A DNA stretch of 36,597 nt from a virus: IMG/VR virus record IMGVR_UViG_3300033155_001917, positions 1 through 36,597 of that record, one strand, 5' to 3'. Below the pieces are notes generated by a model. The model saw nothing but the letters and a program-made list of their open reading frames with translations, ran no database searches and was not told where the DNA came from. Position numbers and translations under genes: made by a program. Below, one piece after another: positions 6,847 to 13,733 of the stretch; within the stretch, counting starts at the first letter, position 1, and each line of letters starts with the position of its first letter.

Positions 6847-7059
6847 TTAGTTTATAGACAGCAAGGCTTTAGTGCTTTGCAGGTCGTTGGGCTGGCGGTT
6901 GAGGTGCGACTTCAACCGTCTAATTTTATTCCTGATATGCCGATTCTCAGCGGTGTAGCGCTTGGCTGATGCGCTGTTGCGGCCATACTTGCGGTTTTTA
7001 TTGGTCTTCTGTGAAGACGTTTGTTTTGGCGCGCTCGGCGAGGTGGTTTGATCGTTCAT
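6847..7059 (-). CDS. small basic protein, unknown
   Basis: 70 residues with an unstructured Ser/Thr/Pro/Gln N-terminus and a strongly basic second half (RHIRNKIRRLKSHLNRQ). AGGATT lies upstream of the ATG. Basic peptides of this kind often bind nucleic acid, but no family is recognised. It precedes the tRNA on the leftward transcript. Confidence 0.55.
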   Translation of the reverse strand: MNDQTTSPSAPKQTSSQKTNKNRKYGRNSASAKRYTAENRHIRNKIRRLKSHLNRQPNDLQSTKALLSIN

Positions 7060-7068
7060 TTTATAATC

Positions 7069-7272
7069 CTATTTTTGAATCAGCGGAGGAACAGCCATTA
7101 GTTTTTTGGCTGCCGAGACGGTGGCACACAACCGGCTAAATACTGTTGCGCAGCTATTTGCCATGGGGTGTGTAATCCAGAACGACTTGCCGTCACGATG
7201 GGCGGTGTATCTTATTGTTTTGCCCAGCTTGTCGGGCTGTTTAAAGTCTCGGTGTTGTGATGCAAATCTCAT
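7069..7272 (-). CDS. hypothetical protein, start uncertain
   Basis: 67 residues from the ATG at 7272 (MRFASQHRDFK...GKTIRYTAHRDGKSFWITHP). The frame stays open for another 30 codons upstream with protein-like content, up to a TGA at 7365-7363, and just beyond that TGA an in-frame ATG lies at 7380-7378. The gene may be a shortened form of a longer protein, or may simply start at 7272. Function unknown. Confidence 0.5.
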   Translation of the reverse strand: MRFASQHRDFKQPDKLGKTIRYTAHRDGKSFWITHPMANSCATVFSRLCATVSAAKKLMAVPPLIQK

Positions 7273-7464
7273 TTCAGGCGATCCGCTTAATTTATTATTT
7301 AGCTCGTGATCGGCACGAGCACCGGTTTCTCTGGGTTTCTTACCAGCCTTTCTCGATAAAGGTCATGGGTCGCGCTCCATTCACTAATGAGCCGTTTATC
7401 GAGTCGGCGCTGGCGGCCAGATTTATTTCAGCGGAGTCTACCCCTCGCCTAGTTAAATGTAAAG
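7273..7464 (-). other. 190-bp gap without a supported gene
   Basis: Leftward frames here are open but have no start with a ribosome site. One reads protein-like to a TAA near 7339; another continues into the 7069-7272 gene. It may be decayed coding sequence or a leader. Confidence 0.35.
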
Positions 7465-7725
7465 CTAATCTTTAGGGTGAATAATTTGTTTTAACGTCTC
7501 GGGTGAATAGATATCAAGCATGGCTTTTAATTGTTCGGGTGTTCGGGTTGGGCATGGCTTCCGGCTGTTGAGCCAGCGGGACACTGTCATCCCTGACACC
7601 CCCAGCAGTCTTGCGGCGGATTGCCTTGAAATACCATAGTTAAGCAGTATTTTTTCGAATCTGGCTATTGTGGCGGCGTTTTGATCAAAACCGACTGCCT
7701 GAGATGTCCTGTGCCGAACGTTCAT
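7465..7725 (-). CDS. small HTH transcriptional regulator (Cro/CI-like)
   Basis: 86 residues. Residues about 18-55 form a helix-turn-helix: an ILLNYGISRQSAARLLGVS scaffold helix and turn, then MTVSRWLNSRK as recognition helix. This is typical of Xre/Cro family DNA-binding proteins. The short C-terminal tail has no ligand domain, so it is likely a simple dimeric repressor or activator. It sits alone behind a terminator, so it probably has its own promoter. The operators are unknown; the dyads at 1802 and 12412 are candidates only. Confidence 0.75.
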   Translation of the reverse strand: MNVRHRTSQAVGFDQNAATIARFEKILLNYGISRQSAARLLGVSGMTVSRWLNSRKPCPTRTPEQLKAMLDIYSPETLKQIIHPKD

Positions 7726-7750
7726 GGGTAAAGCATACCTTTATATAGGG

Positions 7751-7777
7751 TCAAAAAGAAGGGCGCGAGAAGCGCCC
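7751..7777 (-). terminator. intrinsic terminator of the peptidase operon
   Basis: On the minus strand GGGCGC-TTCTC-GCGCCC (7777-7761) is followed by TTCTTTTTGA. The position is 30 bp after the peptidase stop and upstream of the HTH gene. Confidence 0.8.
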
Positions 7778-7806
7778 ATAAAAGGGGAGGTACTGCGAAG
7801 AATAAA

Positions 7807-8841
7807 CTATTGGCCGTTGTATTGTTCTATAAAGTCAGCATCAATACCCCAGTCAAACAGGATGGAGGCGATTAGCTCGGGCGGGTTGTTCTCTATCGCC
7901 TCAACCAGCAATTCCCACTTGCTGCCGACGGGCATGCAAGAGGCCATATCACTATCAAGCATGAAGTCGTCATCAGTGGCAGGCCATTGGATTTCTGTTG
8001 CTCTGCCTTGCGTCGCTGCCGAACTATTTTGATAGTGGGTGCTGTATCGTTTACTGCGTCTTGTGTGTCCATGGTAACCACCACTCACGATACCGCCGCT
8101 GTACCAGTCTAGCGGGTATATATCTACGGTTGGCTCGCGCTGCACGGGGAGCGTCTTCCAGTCGAGGGCTATCAGCTTATCCCTTAGTTCAAGCACAAAG
8201 TCTACGCGCTGCGATTCTTTGGCTGTGTGCTGGTGCTCATAGCCGACAGACAGGTTGGTGCATTCTGATATCAAGTGAGTATAGTTGGCGGTATCGGTGA
8301 ACGTGCCGCGTGCTCGCCGCCACTTCTTACCAAGTCGTCGACCCAGCTCTTTAGCAAAGCGGTCAGAGCAGCATACGCCCATCTGATCACCCACCACGTC
8401 ACCGGTTCCCATTCTATCGAATGCAACAGCGTGGTCGATGTTGGTCAGAACCTCGGGTGTCGTCATTGCAATATAGGTAGAGCCGCCGCCGCCGCATTCC
8501 TCCTCGCGGTGAAATATGTACAGGCCTTCAACCTTGGCCTCAATCATTGCCAGCATTAACCAGTTACCGGTGGTGTCATCGGCCCCTAAGCAGTCGTGAC
8601 CCTTCGACGTTATAACGTCCTTTTTCTTGTCATACTTAAGCTTTTGCTTGCCGCCTGAAACATGAACCGTGTCTGTATGCGAGGAAAACAGGGTGCGGGG
8701 GCTGTCCCCAATGGTTAAGATATAATTATGAAAGCCATCGGGTTTAGCACCGCAAGGAACAATAAACCGGTCGATATATTCCAACTCTGTCCGGCTTCCC
8801 GCTGGTCGCTTGTACTTCAACATTTTAAGTAGCTGGTTCAT
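7807..8841 (-). CDS. M20/M28-like zinc metallopeptidase
   Basis: 344 residues with the co-catalytic zinc peptidase layout: H55-x-D57 in SSHTDTVH, bridging Asp in LGADDTTG (D88/D89), the catalytic Glu pair in HREEECGGGGS (E113-E115), a metal-binding Asp in VAFDRMGTGDVV (D142) and a terminal His in GYEHQHTAKE (H203 or H205). All metal ligands seem present, so it is likely active on a peptide or an acylated amino acid. The substrate cannot be read. It overlaps the upstream 563-aa gene by ATGA and so is co-translated with it. Residues after about 215 are a non-conserved extension. Confidence 0.8.
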   Translation of the reverse strand: MNQLLKMLKYKRPAGSRTELEYIDRFIVPCGAKPDGFHNYILTIGDSPRTLFSSHTDTVHVSGGKQKLKYDKKKDVITSKGHDCLGADDTTGNWLMLAMIEAKVEGLYIFHREEECGGGGSTYIAMTTPEVLTNIDHAVAFDRMGTGDVVGDQMGVCCSDRFAKELGRRLGKKWRRARGTFTDTANYTHLISECTNLSVGYEHQHTAKESQRVDFVLELRDKLIALDWKTLPVQREPTVDIYPLDWYSGGIVSGGYHGHTRRSKRYSTHYQNSSAATQGRATEIQWPATDDDFMLDSDMASCMPVGSKWELLVEAIENNPPELIASILFDWGIDADFIEQYNGQ

Positions 8842-10529
8842 AGTGTTAATTCTCGCTCAAAGTGTTCAGAAACCAGAACCGCAACATTGGTTGACGGCTT
8901 GCGGTCGAACCGAAAGCTTTTTGTGAACATGTCAGGCCCGTGAAGGGTGATGTATGAGGCATTCGCTGCCAATCCAGCAGAGGCCTGCACTAACGACTCG
9001 GGGGCGGGGTTGTTCATAAAGAGCTGATCGTATGACAGCCAGTTGTCGTTATATCGACGAAACCCTAAGCCAATTAGGCTATGCCTTAAGGGGTTGTTTA
9101 ATGACGGCCTCAAGCCAGTTTTAAAGAACATTACTTTAAGCTGAGTTACTGGGATATTAGCCAGATCATATTTACCAAATACCTGACCCTGTACTATGCC
9201 GTCTTTTATCCACTCCTTGAGATAGGTCACCCCATTGACTACTGTAACGTCATCCACCAGTGCCGACACTCCGCCAGAGGTGGTGGCGCAATCATTAAAG
9301 TGCTCGATCTTATTATCGTAAGTTTTGACCGCCTTGGAATGGTGGATTAGCTCCCCCTTGCTGCTTGTTATTAAATTTGGATGGCCATTAAATAGCCACG
9401 TTTGCTCTCTGGAGCTAAAAACGCTATCCGCTTCGATCATTACTATCCCGTCTATTGAGCAGGTAACGCACGCCTCATCATAGCAGCGGCGGCAAGCTAT
9501 CTTATCGCCTGTTCCGCTGTAAATCGAAAGGTTGTCTTCCTCATTCCACTCCTTACAAACTACGCATTGACAGGAATTGTCATGCCTTGCCAGTCCGCCC
9601 GTGTCATAGGCAGCTTGAGCGCCGCCACAAAGCACGCCTTTGCTTTCGTCACCGATCCACAGTGATTCCCCGTCGTCATACAGGTTGTCGGCGTCACCAT
9701 CAATGTAGGGGGCTATAAAGGTTGCCCTAAATGGAAGGCGGCGCAGGCGCATGCCGTAACCAATCGTACTGTCCTGTCTATAGCCCATATTTGTCAGGGT
9801 TTCGCGCAGTACGTCGGCGTCATGATGGTTGTCATAATAAAGGCCGTACCACTTGCCATTCTGGGTTACCATTGAGCGCGCGGTGCATTCCCCGTCTGGG
9901 TCGTCGTCGGAAGTGGTGTAGGCAAGAGACCAGTCATCAGGGTGATAGGCCGCACAGGGATGAACGGGATTGCTTTGGAAGTTGTCGGCGCTTTTCCCCA
10001 TGCAAGAGGAAGGCACGCCGCTGTCATAGATTGAGGCGATGGTGTTAACATTGTTGGTGATAAAGACGCGGTGACCCTCGCCATTACCTTTGTTGACCAT
10101 ATTGTAAACCTCAGCGATGGCTTTAATTTTGTGCGGGTCTCTGATCCCCAGCGGCCCCCTTAAGTAGCGGCCCAGCTTCATAGTGGTCTGTATGTCGCGC
10201 CCGCCTTTCTCCGGCGATGATGTGAAGGCCACCAATTTGCCACAGGATGATGAGTGGGCATAGTGAAGACTCAGCGCGAGTTCAACTTGATCAGCAGACA
10301 GCTCGTCACGCATGCGGATGATTAGCGCCTCTGGCAGAGCCTTGTAGATCCCCGTCTGAATTCTGGCCGCCTCTCTAAAGCGCCACGAGCTGGTGGGCAT
10401 TTGGTCGTAGGCTTCATAAACCTGAGATGGCTTACTAGCCAGCGCGGTACCGGCCTGATCCAGCCCGACTATAAAGCTTGTTTGCCAGCCGGTTGCATTC
10501 CTAACGTATTCTGATAATGATTTGTTCAT
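8838..10529 (-). CDS. large conserved-looking phage protein with Cys-rich centre, unknown
   Basis: 563 residues from the ATG at 10529, preceded by GGGAGA; the frame is open to a GTG at 10706 that would give 622. The middle has SCMGK...HPCAAY and ARSMV...WYGLYY, a pattern I have seen in uncharacterised phage proteins, then a Cys cluster (CQCVVC...CRRC...CVTC) that looks like a zinc site of six or more Cys. No enzyme motif is visible. Its immediate coupling to the metallopeptidase suggests a joint role, for example substrate or regulator of that peptidase; this is an inference. Confidence 0.7.
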   Translation of the reverse strand: MNKSLSEYVRNATGWQTSFIVGLDQAGTALASKPSQVYEAYDQMPTSSWRFREAARIQTGIYKALPEALIIRMRDELSADQVELALSLHYAHSSSCGKLVAFTSSPEKGGRDIQTTMKLGRYLRGPLGIRDPHKIKAIAEVYNMVNKGNGEGHRVFITNNVNTIASIYDSGVPSSCMGKSADNFQSNPVHPCAAYHPDDWSLAYTTSDDDPDGECTARSMVTQNGKWYGLYYDNHHDADVLRETLTNMGYRQDSTIGYGMRLRRLPFRATFIAPYIDGDADNLYDDGESLWIGDESKGVLCGGAQAAYDTGGLARHDNSCQCVVCKEWNEEDNLSIYSGTGDKIACRRCYDEACVTCSIDGIVMIEADSVFSSREQTWLFNGHPNLITSSKGELIHHSKAVKTYDNKIEHFNDCATTSGGVSALVDDVTVVNGVTYLKEWIKDGIVQGQVFGKYDLANIPVTQLKVMFFKTGLRPSLNNPLRHSLIGLGFRRYNDNWLSYDQLFMNNPAPESLVQASAGLAANASYITLHGPDMFTKSFRFDRKPSTNVAVLVSEHFERELTL

Positions 10530-10534
10530 CGTGG

Positions 10535-10624
10535 TTATCTCCCAATTAAATAAATAACGAAATTGATCAGCAGCACTAAGGTTAATATTAATATTGTGAT
10601 GTCTGGTCGGTTGTGGTGCTTCAT
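10535..10624 (-). CDS. tiny single-pass membrane peptide
   Basis: 29 residues, starting at an ATG with GAGGG 5 bp upstream. A polar N-terminus (MKHHNRPD) is followed by an unbroken hydrophobic stretch of about 18 residues (ITILILTLVLLINFVIYL) and GR. Its stop overlaps the ribosome site of the 563-aa gene, so the two may be coupled. It lies in a different frame from the possible N-terminal extension of that gene, and only one of the two readings may be real. Confidence 0.5.
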   Translation of the reverse strand: MKHHNRPDITILILTLVLLINFVIYLIGR

Positions 10625-10702
10625 AATTACCCTCTATGTTGTTGCACCAGATAGCGCCGCGAAAGGCGCTAACGGTTGCATTGACCGGTTGGTCGGTTGG
10701 TT

Positions 10703-10984
10703 TCACTTGCTGCTTTCATCCTTTCTGGTTGTTATATAGATGGAGCATCCGCGATCCTTCATCACCCTCCTGCATTGCCATAAAGCCCAGCGGCAGCGCA
10801 GTCTCAACCAGCGCATTGCAAGGTAATGTTTAACTGATTGTGCTATAATAACCGGACTCATAAACAGCAGTATTCCCGCGACAGATAGGCAGAAAATGGC
10901 GGTGAATGCGCGTCTCTCTCCGACGGTATCAAAGGGGTTGTGGCTATCGTGAAACAGTTTCATCTCATCAATAAAGGCTTTCAT
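10703..10984 (-). CDS. small membrane protein with basic tail
   Basis: 93 residues from the ATG at 10984. Residues about 25-48 are hydrophobic (FTAIFCLSVAGILLFMSPVII), followed by a strongly basic segment (RWLRLRCRW...CRRVMKDR). An N-out or N-in single-pass membrane topology is likely. The start overlaps the stop of the gene upstream, and its own stop overlaps a GTG (GTGA) at 10706. Function unknown. Confidence 0.55.
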   Translation of the reverse strand: MKAFIDEMKLFHDSHNPFDTVGERRAFTAIFCLSVAGILLFMSPVIIAQSVKHYLAMRWLRLRCRWALWQCRRVMKDRGCSIYITTRKDESSK

Positions 10985-11175
10985 AGTGACAGGTTTCCGC
11001 TCTTGCGAGTCTTCAGTGCGTGACCGACAGCCACTTGCAGTGCTCTGGTGCGCGGCGTGGGTCGATGCCCGTCCAGTATTCTCTCGATTTGAACCAACAG
11101 GACACATACATTGGCGGCCCAGACATCTTGATCGGTTGGTAGTGGTTGGGTGATGACTGGCTCAACTCTATTCAT
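10981..11175 (-). CDS. hypothetical small protein
   Basis: 64 residues from the ATG at 11175, which has GGGGG about 6 bp upstream; the open frame extends to 11328 but overlaps the previous gene. It contains a helix DVWAANVCVLLVQIERILDG and a basic C-terminus. It overlaps both neighbours, typical of this leftward operon. No family recognised. Confidence 0.5.
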   Translation of the reverse strand: MNRVEPVITQPLPTDQDVWAANVCVLLVQIERILDGHRPTPRTRALQVAVGHALKTRKSGNLSL

Positions 11176-11428
11176 GACTGCCCCCACTGAGGTGATGTTC
11201 AAGCGCGGCGGCCCCAAAGGCGAGGCTGGTATCGTCATTAGTGGGCCTGTCTTCAATAGTGATGTCATGCTTGTCGGCGTACTTTTGCGCGGCGGTTCTC
11301 GACTTAAAGCCGCCTTGAACTTCAGCAAACAGCAGGTTAATCCTAACGATAGACCAGCGCCCAGCCATTGGCATAATCACAACCCGACCGGCGTCGGAGC
11401 TGACAGCTTGTTGAATAGCTTCAATCAT
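11168..11428 (-). CDS. hypothetical protein
   Basis: 86 residues. The middle looks like a small alpha-beta domain (VVIMPMAGRWSIVRINLLFAEVQGGFKSRTAAQKYADKH). The aromatic-to-AAQKYAD helix pattern resembles short SPOR-like or DUF2188-like folds, but the match is too weak to name. It overlaps upstream and downstream genes by 4-8 bp. Confidence 0.55.
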   Translation of the reverse strand: MIEAIQQAVSSDAGRVVIMPMAGRWSIVRINLLFAEVQGGFKSRTAAQKYADKHDITIEDRPTNDDTSLAFGAAALEHHLSGGSHE

Positions 11429-11718
11429 GGCTTGATCCTCATCTTGAACGCGGGTTTAACCATGGGCGGTAGACAGTCTGCACAGTGCGGACGGCCTCCC
11501 CAGTGTTTGACCGACTTCTTATTGCAGTCAGTACAGGCGCAGGTCTCATTCATGAATGGCGGGAACGTCGGTGCGTCTCGCGGGTGGTTAAAGCATTGTC
11601 GTGGTGTAATTTCAATGGCGGGGATATGAGTGGCGGCGATGCCATCAACGGTGTATCCAGCATCAACCCAGTGTGCGGCCGTCAGGGTGCGGCCTTTCAT
11701 TGTAATATTCTTATTCAT
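11425..11718 (-). CDS. small zinc-binding protein
   Basis: 97 residues from the ATG at 11718; the open frame to 11832 lies inside the next gene. The C-terminal half holds CFNH...CACTDCNKKSVKHWGGRPHCADC, with two C-x2-C pairs plus His and Cys, consistent with a zinc ribbon. N-terminal residues 8-20 (LTAAHWVDAGYTVDG) look globular. Function unknown. Confidence 0.6.
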   Translation of the reverse strand: MNKNITMKGRTLTAAHWVDAGYTVDGIAATHIPAIEITPRQCFNHPRDAPTFPPFMNETCACTDCNKKSVKHWGGRPHCADCLPPMVKPAFKMRIKP

Positions 11719-12004
11719 GTTCGGCCTCGTAGTCTTCAAGTAGTGCTTGCAGTGCTCCCAGCGGTGACCAAGGATATAGATATTGCGGCCCGTCCTTTGG
11801 GTGAAGTATCTTAATAGCAATGATATTGTCATGCGGTGCGATATGGGATGGAGCGATAGTGGTAACCGGCCAGCGGGTAAAGAGCCTGCTAATCATGTTG
11901 GTAATGCTTGGCTGGAATGATGACAGGTGAGCCGGTGGTGTAAGTTTAGGAATAGGTAGTGACCGGTTGTCGTCGTGTTGATAGCGTGATGTATGGTTGT
12001 TCAT
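11711..12004 (-). CDS. hypothetical protein
   Basis: 97 residues, starting at an ATG with GAGGG 8 bp upstream. The N-terminus is polar and Pro-rich (PIPKLTPPAHLS); the C-terminal half has TTIAPSHIAPHDNIIAIKILHPKDGPQYLYPWS followed by an acidic helix. Its stop overlaps the next gene by 8 bp. No family recognised. Confidence 0.5.
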   Translation of the reverse strand: MNNHTSRYQHDDNRSLPIPKLTPPAHLSSFQPSITNMISRLFTRWPVTTIAPSHIAPHDNIIAIKILHPKDGPQYLYPWSPLGALQALLEDYEAEHE

Positions 12005-12101
12005 TTGCTTAACCCTCTTTGTAGTGGTGGTGCGGCGGCGGCCACTCTTATATAACAAGCCAGAATAGCGCGCCGTAAGTCAGTACAGGATAGTGTCCTC
12101 A

Positions 12102-12248
12102 TTACATTACCTTATTATAAGTAAGTAATACGCCTGCTATGAAACCCATCGGGAAGGCTATTATTGCCAGCAGTAGTTCAGTGTAGAGCCGGTGGGAACG
12201 GTCGTAAATACCATCAGTTGTTAAGTACGTCTCTGGATATAATCTCAT
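12102..12248 (-). CDS. small membrane protein
   Basis: 48 residues, starting at an ATG with GGGGAAG just upstream. A polar N-terminal 27 residues precede one hydrophobic segment (LLLAIIAFPMGFIAGVLL) and a short YNKVM tail. It overlaps the end of the 12214-12408 gene in another frame. Ribosome site, clean membrane segment and position all favour a real gene. Function unknown. Confidence 0.6.
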   Translation of the reverse strand: MRLYPETYLTTDGIYDRSHRLYTELLLAIIAFPMGFIAGVLLTYNKVM

Positions 12249-12408
12249 TAGTCTTCCCCGTGTTGTTTGTGACAAGCCAGCAATCGTGTAACGTGACCGT
12301 GATGAGCAGTTTAAGTGTTCCTCGTGGTGAGCCAGAATTAGCCCAGTGTTGAGGTGTCATACGCGCACGACTGCCGACTTCTTCAAAGAATAGACCATAA
12401 ACTCTCAC
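12214..12408 (-). CDS. first gene of the leftward operon, hypothetical
   Basis: 64 residues from a GTG at 12408 or 48 from the ATG at 12360; neither has a strong ribosome site, so the start is open. The C-terminal part (GTLKLLITVTLHDCWLVTNNTGKTNEI) looks like a small beta-rich domain. It is the gene nearest the strand switch, behind the 12412-12426 palindrome. Confidence 0.4.
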   Translation of the reverse strand: MRVYGLFFEEVGSRARMTPQHWANSGSPRGTLKLLITVTLHDCWLVTNNTGKTNEIISRDVLNN

Positions 12409-12411
12409 TTG

Positions 12412-12426
12412 TAAAGCCAGGCTTTA
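12412..12426. promoter_or_regulatory. operator-like palindrome
   Basis: TAAAGCC-A-GGCTTTA, a perfect 7-bp dyad, lies 4 bp upstream of the first leftward gene and next to TATA-like sequence (TATAGT on the minus strand). The placement fits a repressor site over a leftward promoter. Confidence 0.45.
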
Positions 12427-12746
12427 TACTATAAGTAGCGAAATGAGGCTATATATGGCTATGCTATGGCCTTGCTGCCTACCTGATCGTCGCGTAGACG
12501 GCCACACAGAGAGGCGATATCAGACCCAACCAGCATAAACCCAGTGTTCCGCCAGTCCGACAGCCGACAGGCCTGCCAGCATCCAACAACGCGGGGCGGA
12601 TGGAACCAACGACCAAACAGAAAGCCAATCCGACAATCTAAAAGCCGACCCCCACAACCCGAAATCAGCCAGCGGAAGGCGGGGGGTCTATATACCTCCC
12701 CGACACGCACACTTTCTCGTTCACAATTTTTTTCTGCTTTTGGGAC

Positions 12747-12833
12747 GGCAGGGGCAACGGCAGGGGTTTGGCAGGGGTTTGGCAGGGGTTTGGCAGGGGT
12801 TTGGCAGGGGTTTGGCAGGGGTAACGGCAGGGG
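12747..12833 (+). repeat. array of eight GGCAGGGG units, 11-12 bp period
   Basis: Units start at 12747, 12759, 12770, 12781, 12792, 12803, 12814 and 12826. The five central units are exact TTTGGCAGGGG copies; the edge units carry AAC in place of TTT. The spacing is close to one helical turn, and each unit has a run of four G separated by 7-8 bases, so both protein-bound iterons and G-quadruplex folding are possible. Confidence 0.9.
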
Positions 12834-12966
12834 TAAAAGTATCGTTATGTAATACTTTCTGCTGGATGGGTGACAAATTTTACGGGGGTTATACCGACAG
12901 GATGACCATTTGGTATCGTATTATGCTACTTTCGGCGTTTTTATAATGTGTGGCTTTATAGATTGC

Positions 12967-12994
12967 TTGATTTATATTAGCAGAGGCTTATACT
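12967..12994 (+). promoter_or_regulatory. sigma70-like promoter for the rightward operon
   Basis: TTGATT (12967-12972), 16-bp spacer, TATACT (12989-12994), 28 bp before the first rightward gene at 13022. Confidence 0.45.
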
Positions 12995-13021
12995 CGGAAT
13001 TATTGATTGATGGAGAAGAAG

Positions 13022-13204
13022 ATGTCTTTATGTAGTGAGTGTAGATTTTTTCGATCTGGTTCTGACGCTAGTCATGGGACATGTCGAAGATATCCGCCGA
13101 TTAGCCGGTTAGCCCCTGAAGGGCCTGAGAAGTGGCTTGAGGGTTTTTTGCGGGTTGATCCGCATCAGGAGTCGTGTGGTGAATTTAAGGGAGGAGGAAG
13201 TTAA
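13022..13204 (+). CDS. small Cys-rich phage protein
   Basis: 60 residues, starting at an ATG behind GGAGAAGA. It has CSECRFF near the N-terminus, GTCRRYPP in the middle and SCGEFKGG at the end: a C-x2-C...C...C zinc site common in short uncharacterised phage and bacterial proteins. It is the first rightward gene after the control region. Function unknown. Confidence 0.7.
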   Translation: MSLCSECRFFRSGSDASHGTCRRYPPISRLAPEGPEKWLEGFLRVDPHQESCGEFKGGGS

Positions 13205-13213
13205 GGGTGATGT

Positions 13214-13402
13214 ATGAACAAAGCAGAAGCATTGGCGGAAGCGGGTCGGATGCTGGACGAAAATCCAGTTCCGCAAACTGACCGCATTCTTTTACATGAT
13301 GGGCGCATGATTGCGTATCGCCCGTCGCGGGAAACTATTGCTTCACTCCAGCGGCAGAACCAGAAGTATGATATCGTGATGAAGCGATTGGCTAACGGGT
13401 AA
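13214..13402 (+). CDS. hypothetical small protein
   Basis: 62 residues, mostly helical, with a short beta hairpin in the middle (TDRILLHDGRMIAYRPS). It follows the Cys-rich gene by 9 bp and precedes the next gene by 5 bp, so it is co-transcribed. No family recognised. Confidence 0.6.
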   Translation: MNKAEALAEAGRMLDENPVPQTDRILLHDGRMIAYRPSRETIASLQRQNQKYDIVMKRLANG

Positions 13403-13407
13403 AAATA

Positions 13408-13713
13408 GTGAGCGGAACAACGACCGATAGATTTAATCTCGATCTGGGATACGGTGTGGATACAGAAGTGTCGCCGCAGAACAGAAACTATTTGGTGCTG
13501 AGTGAAGCTGAGCGAGCGAAAGGATTTGTCCGGCCGGTGCGGTCAAGGTATGTGCATGACGTCTGTGGAAAAGCGACATTAATGGGGCGGGCCTTAAGCG
13601 AGACCTATGCGCGCGACCCTAAATTTTACGGGGCTACTTATTGCGTTGGTTGCCATAAGCATCGACCGGTGAGTGAATTCAAATGGGATGACGGCGAAGT
13701 TGTCGGCTCCTGA
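13408..13713 (+). CDS. conserved-looking phage zinc protein, GTG start
   Basis: 101 residues from a GTG. The second half has RYVHDVCGKATLM, a YARDPKFYGATYC strand and CVGCHKHRPVSEFKW, a pattern I have seen in short phage proteins of unknown role; the two Cys pairs and His suggest one zinc site. It ends in DDGEVVGS. Function unknown. Confidence 0.65.
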   Translation: MSGTTTDRFNLDLGYGVDTEVSPQNRNYLVLSEAERAKGFVRPVRSRYVHDVCGKATLMGRALSETYARDPKFYGATYCVGCHKHRPVSEFKWDDGEVVGS

Positions 13714-13733
13714 TTCCACCCAATATTAAAAAG

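Larger units (their letters stand above)
12427..13021. other. divergent non-coding control region, possible origin
   Basis: About 600 bp between leftward and rightward transcription with no supported gene. From left: TATA-like sequence near 12451; a T-poor, A/C-rich tract on the plus strand from about 12570 to 12680; GGGGGGT-CTATAT-ACCTCCCC at 12681-12701; a T-run near 12728; the eight-unit G-rich array; then AT-rich sequence with promoter-like boxes (TATAAT at 12942, TATACT at 12989). Base skew, repeats and AT-rich flank are the usual parts of a phage origin or switch. Function is inferred. Confidence 0.5.

Noticed and set aside
7257-7475. Rightward open frame opposite the leftward operon
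   Set aside because: It is antisense to a stretch that reads better on the minus strand, and has no ribosome site.
7741-7754. T7-like promoter (TATATAGGG)
   Set aside because: Only the core resembles a T7-type promoter; similar TATATA words occur at 2031, 10734, 12050 and 12451 without a shared longer motif, and no phage RNA polymerase is in the window.
12459-12710. Leftward open frame across the control region
   Set aside because: Its composition (Trp/Arg/Gly/Cys-rich) reflects the base skew, and no ribosome site is present.
12747-12833. CRISPR array
   Set aside because: Repeats are 8-11 bp with 3-4 bp between units, far too short for repeats and spacers; no cas genes.
12544-12852. Rightward open frame through the G-rich array (Gly/Trp/Arg-repeat protein)
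   Set aside because: The repeated GFGRGLAGVWQ reading is only the translation of the 11-bp array; there is no ribosome site and the composition is unlike neighbouring genes.
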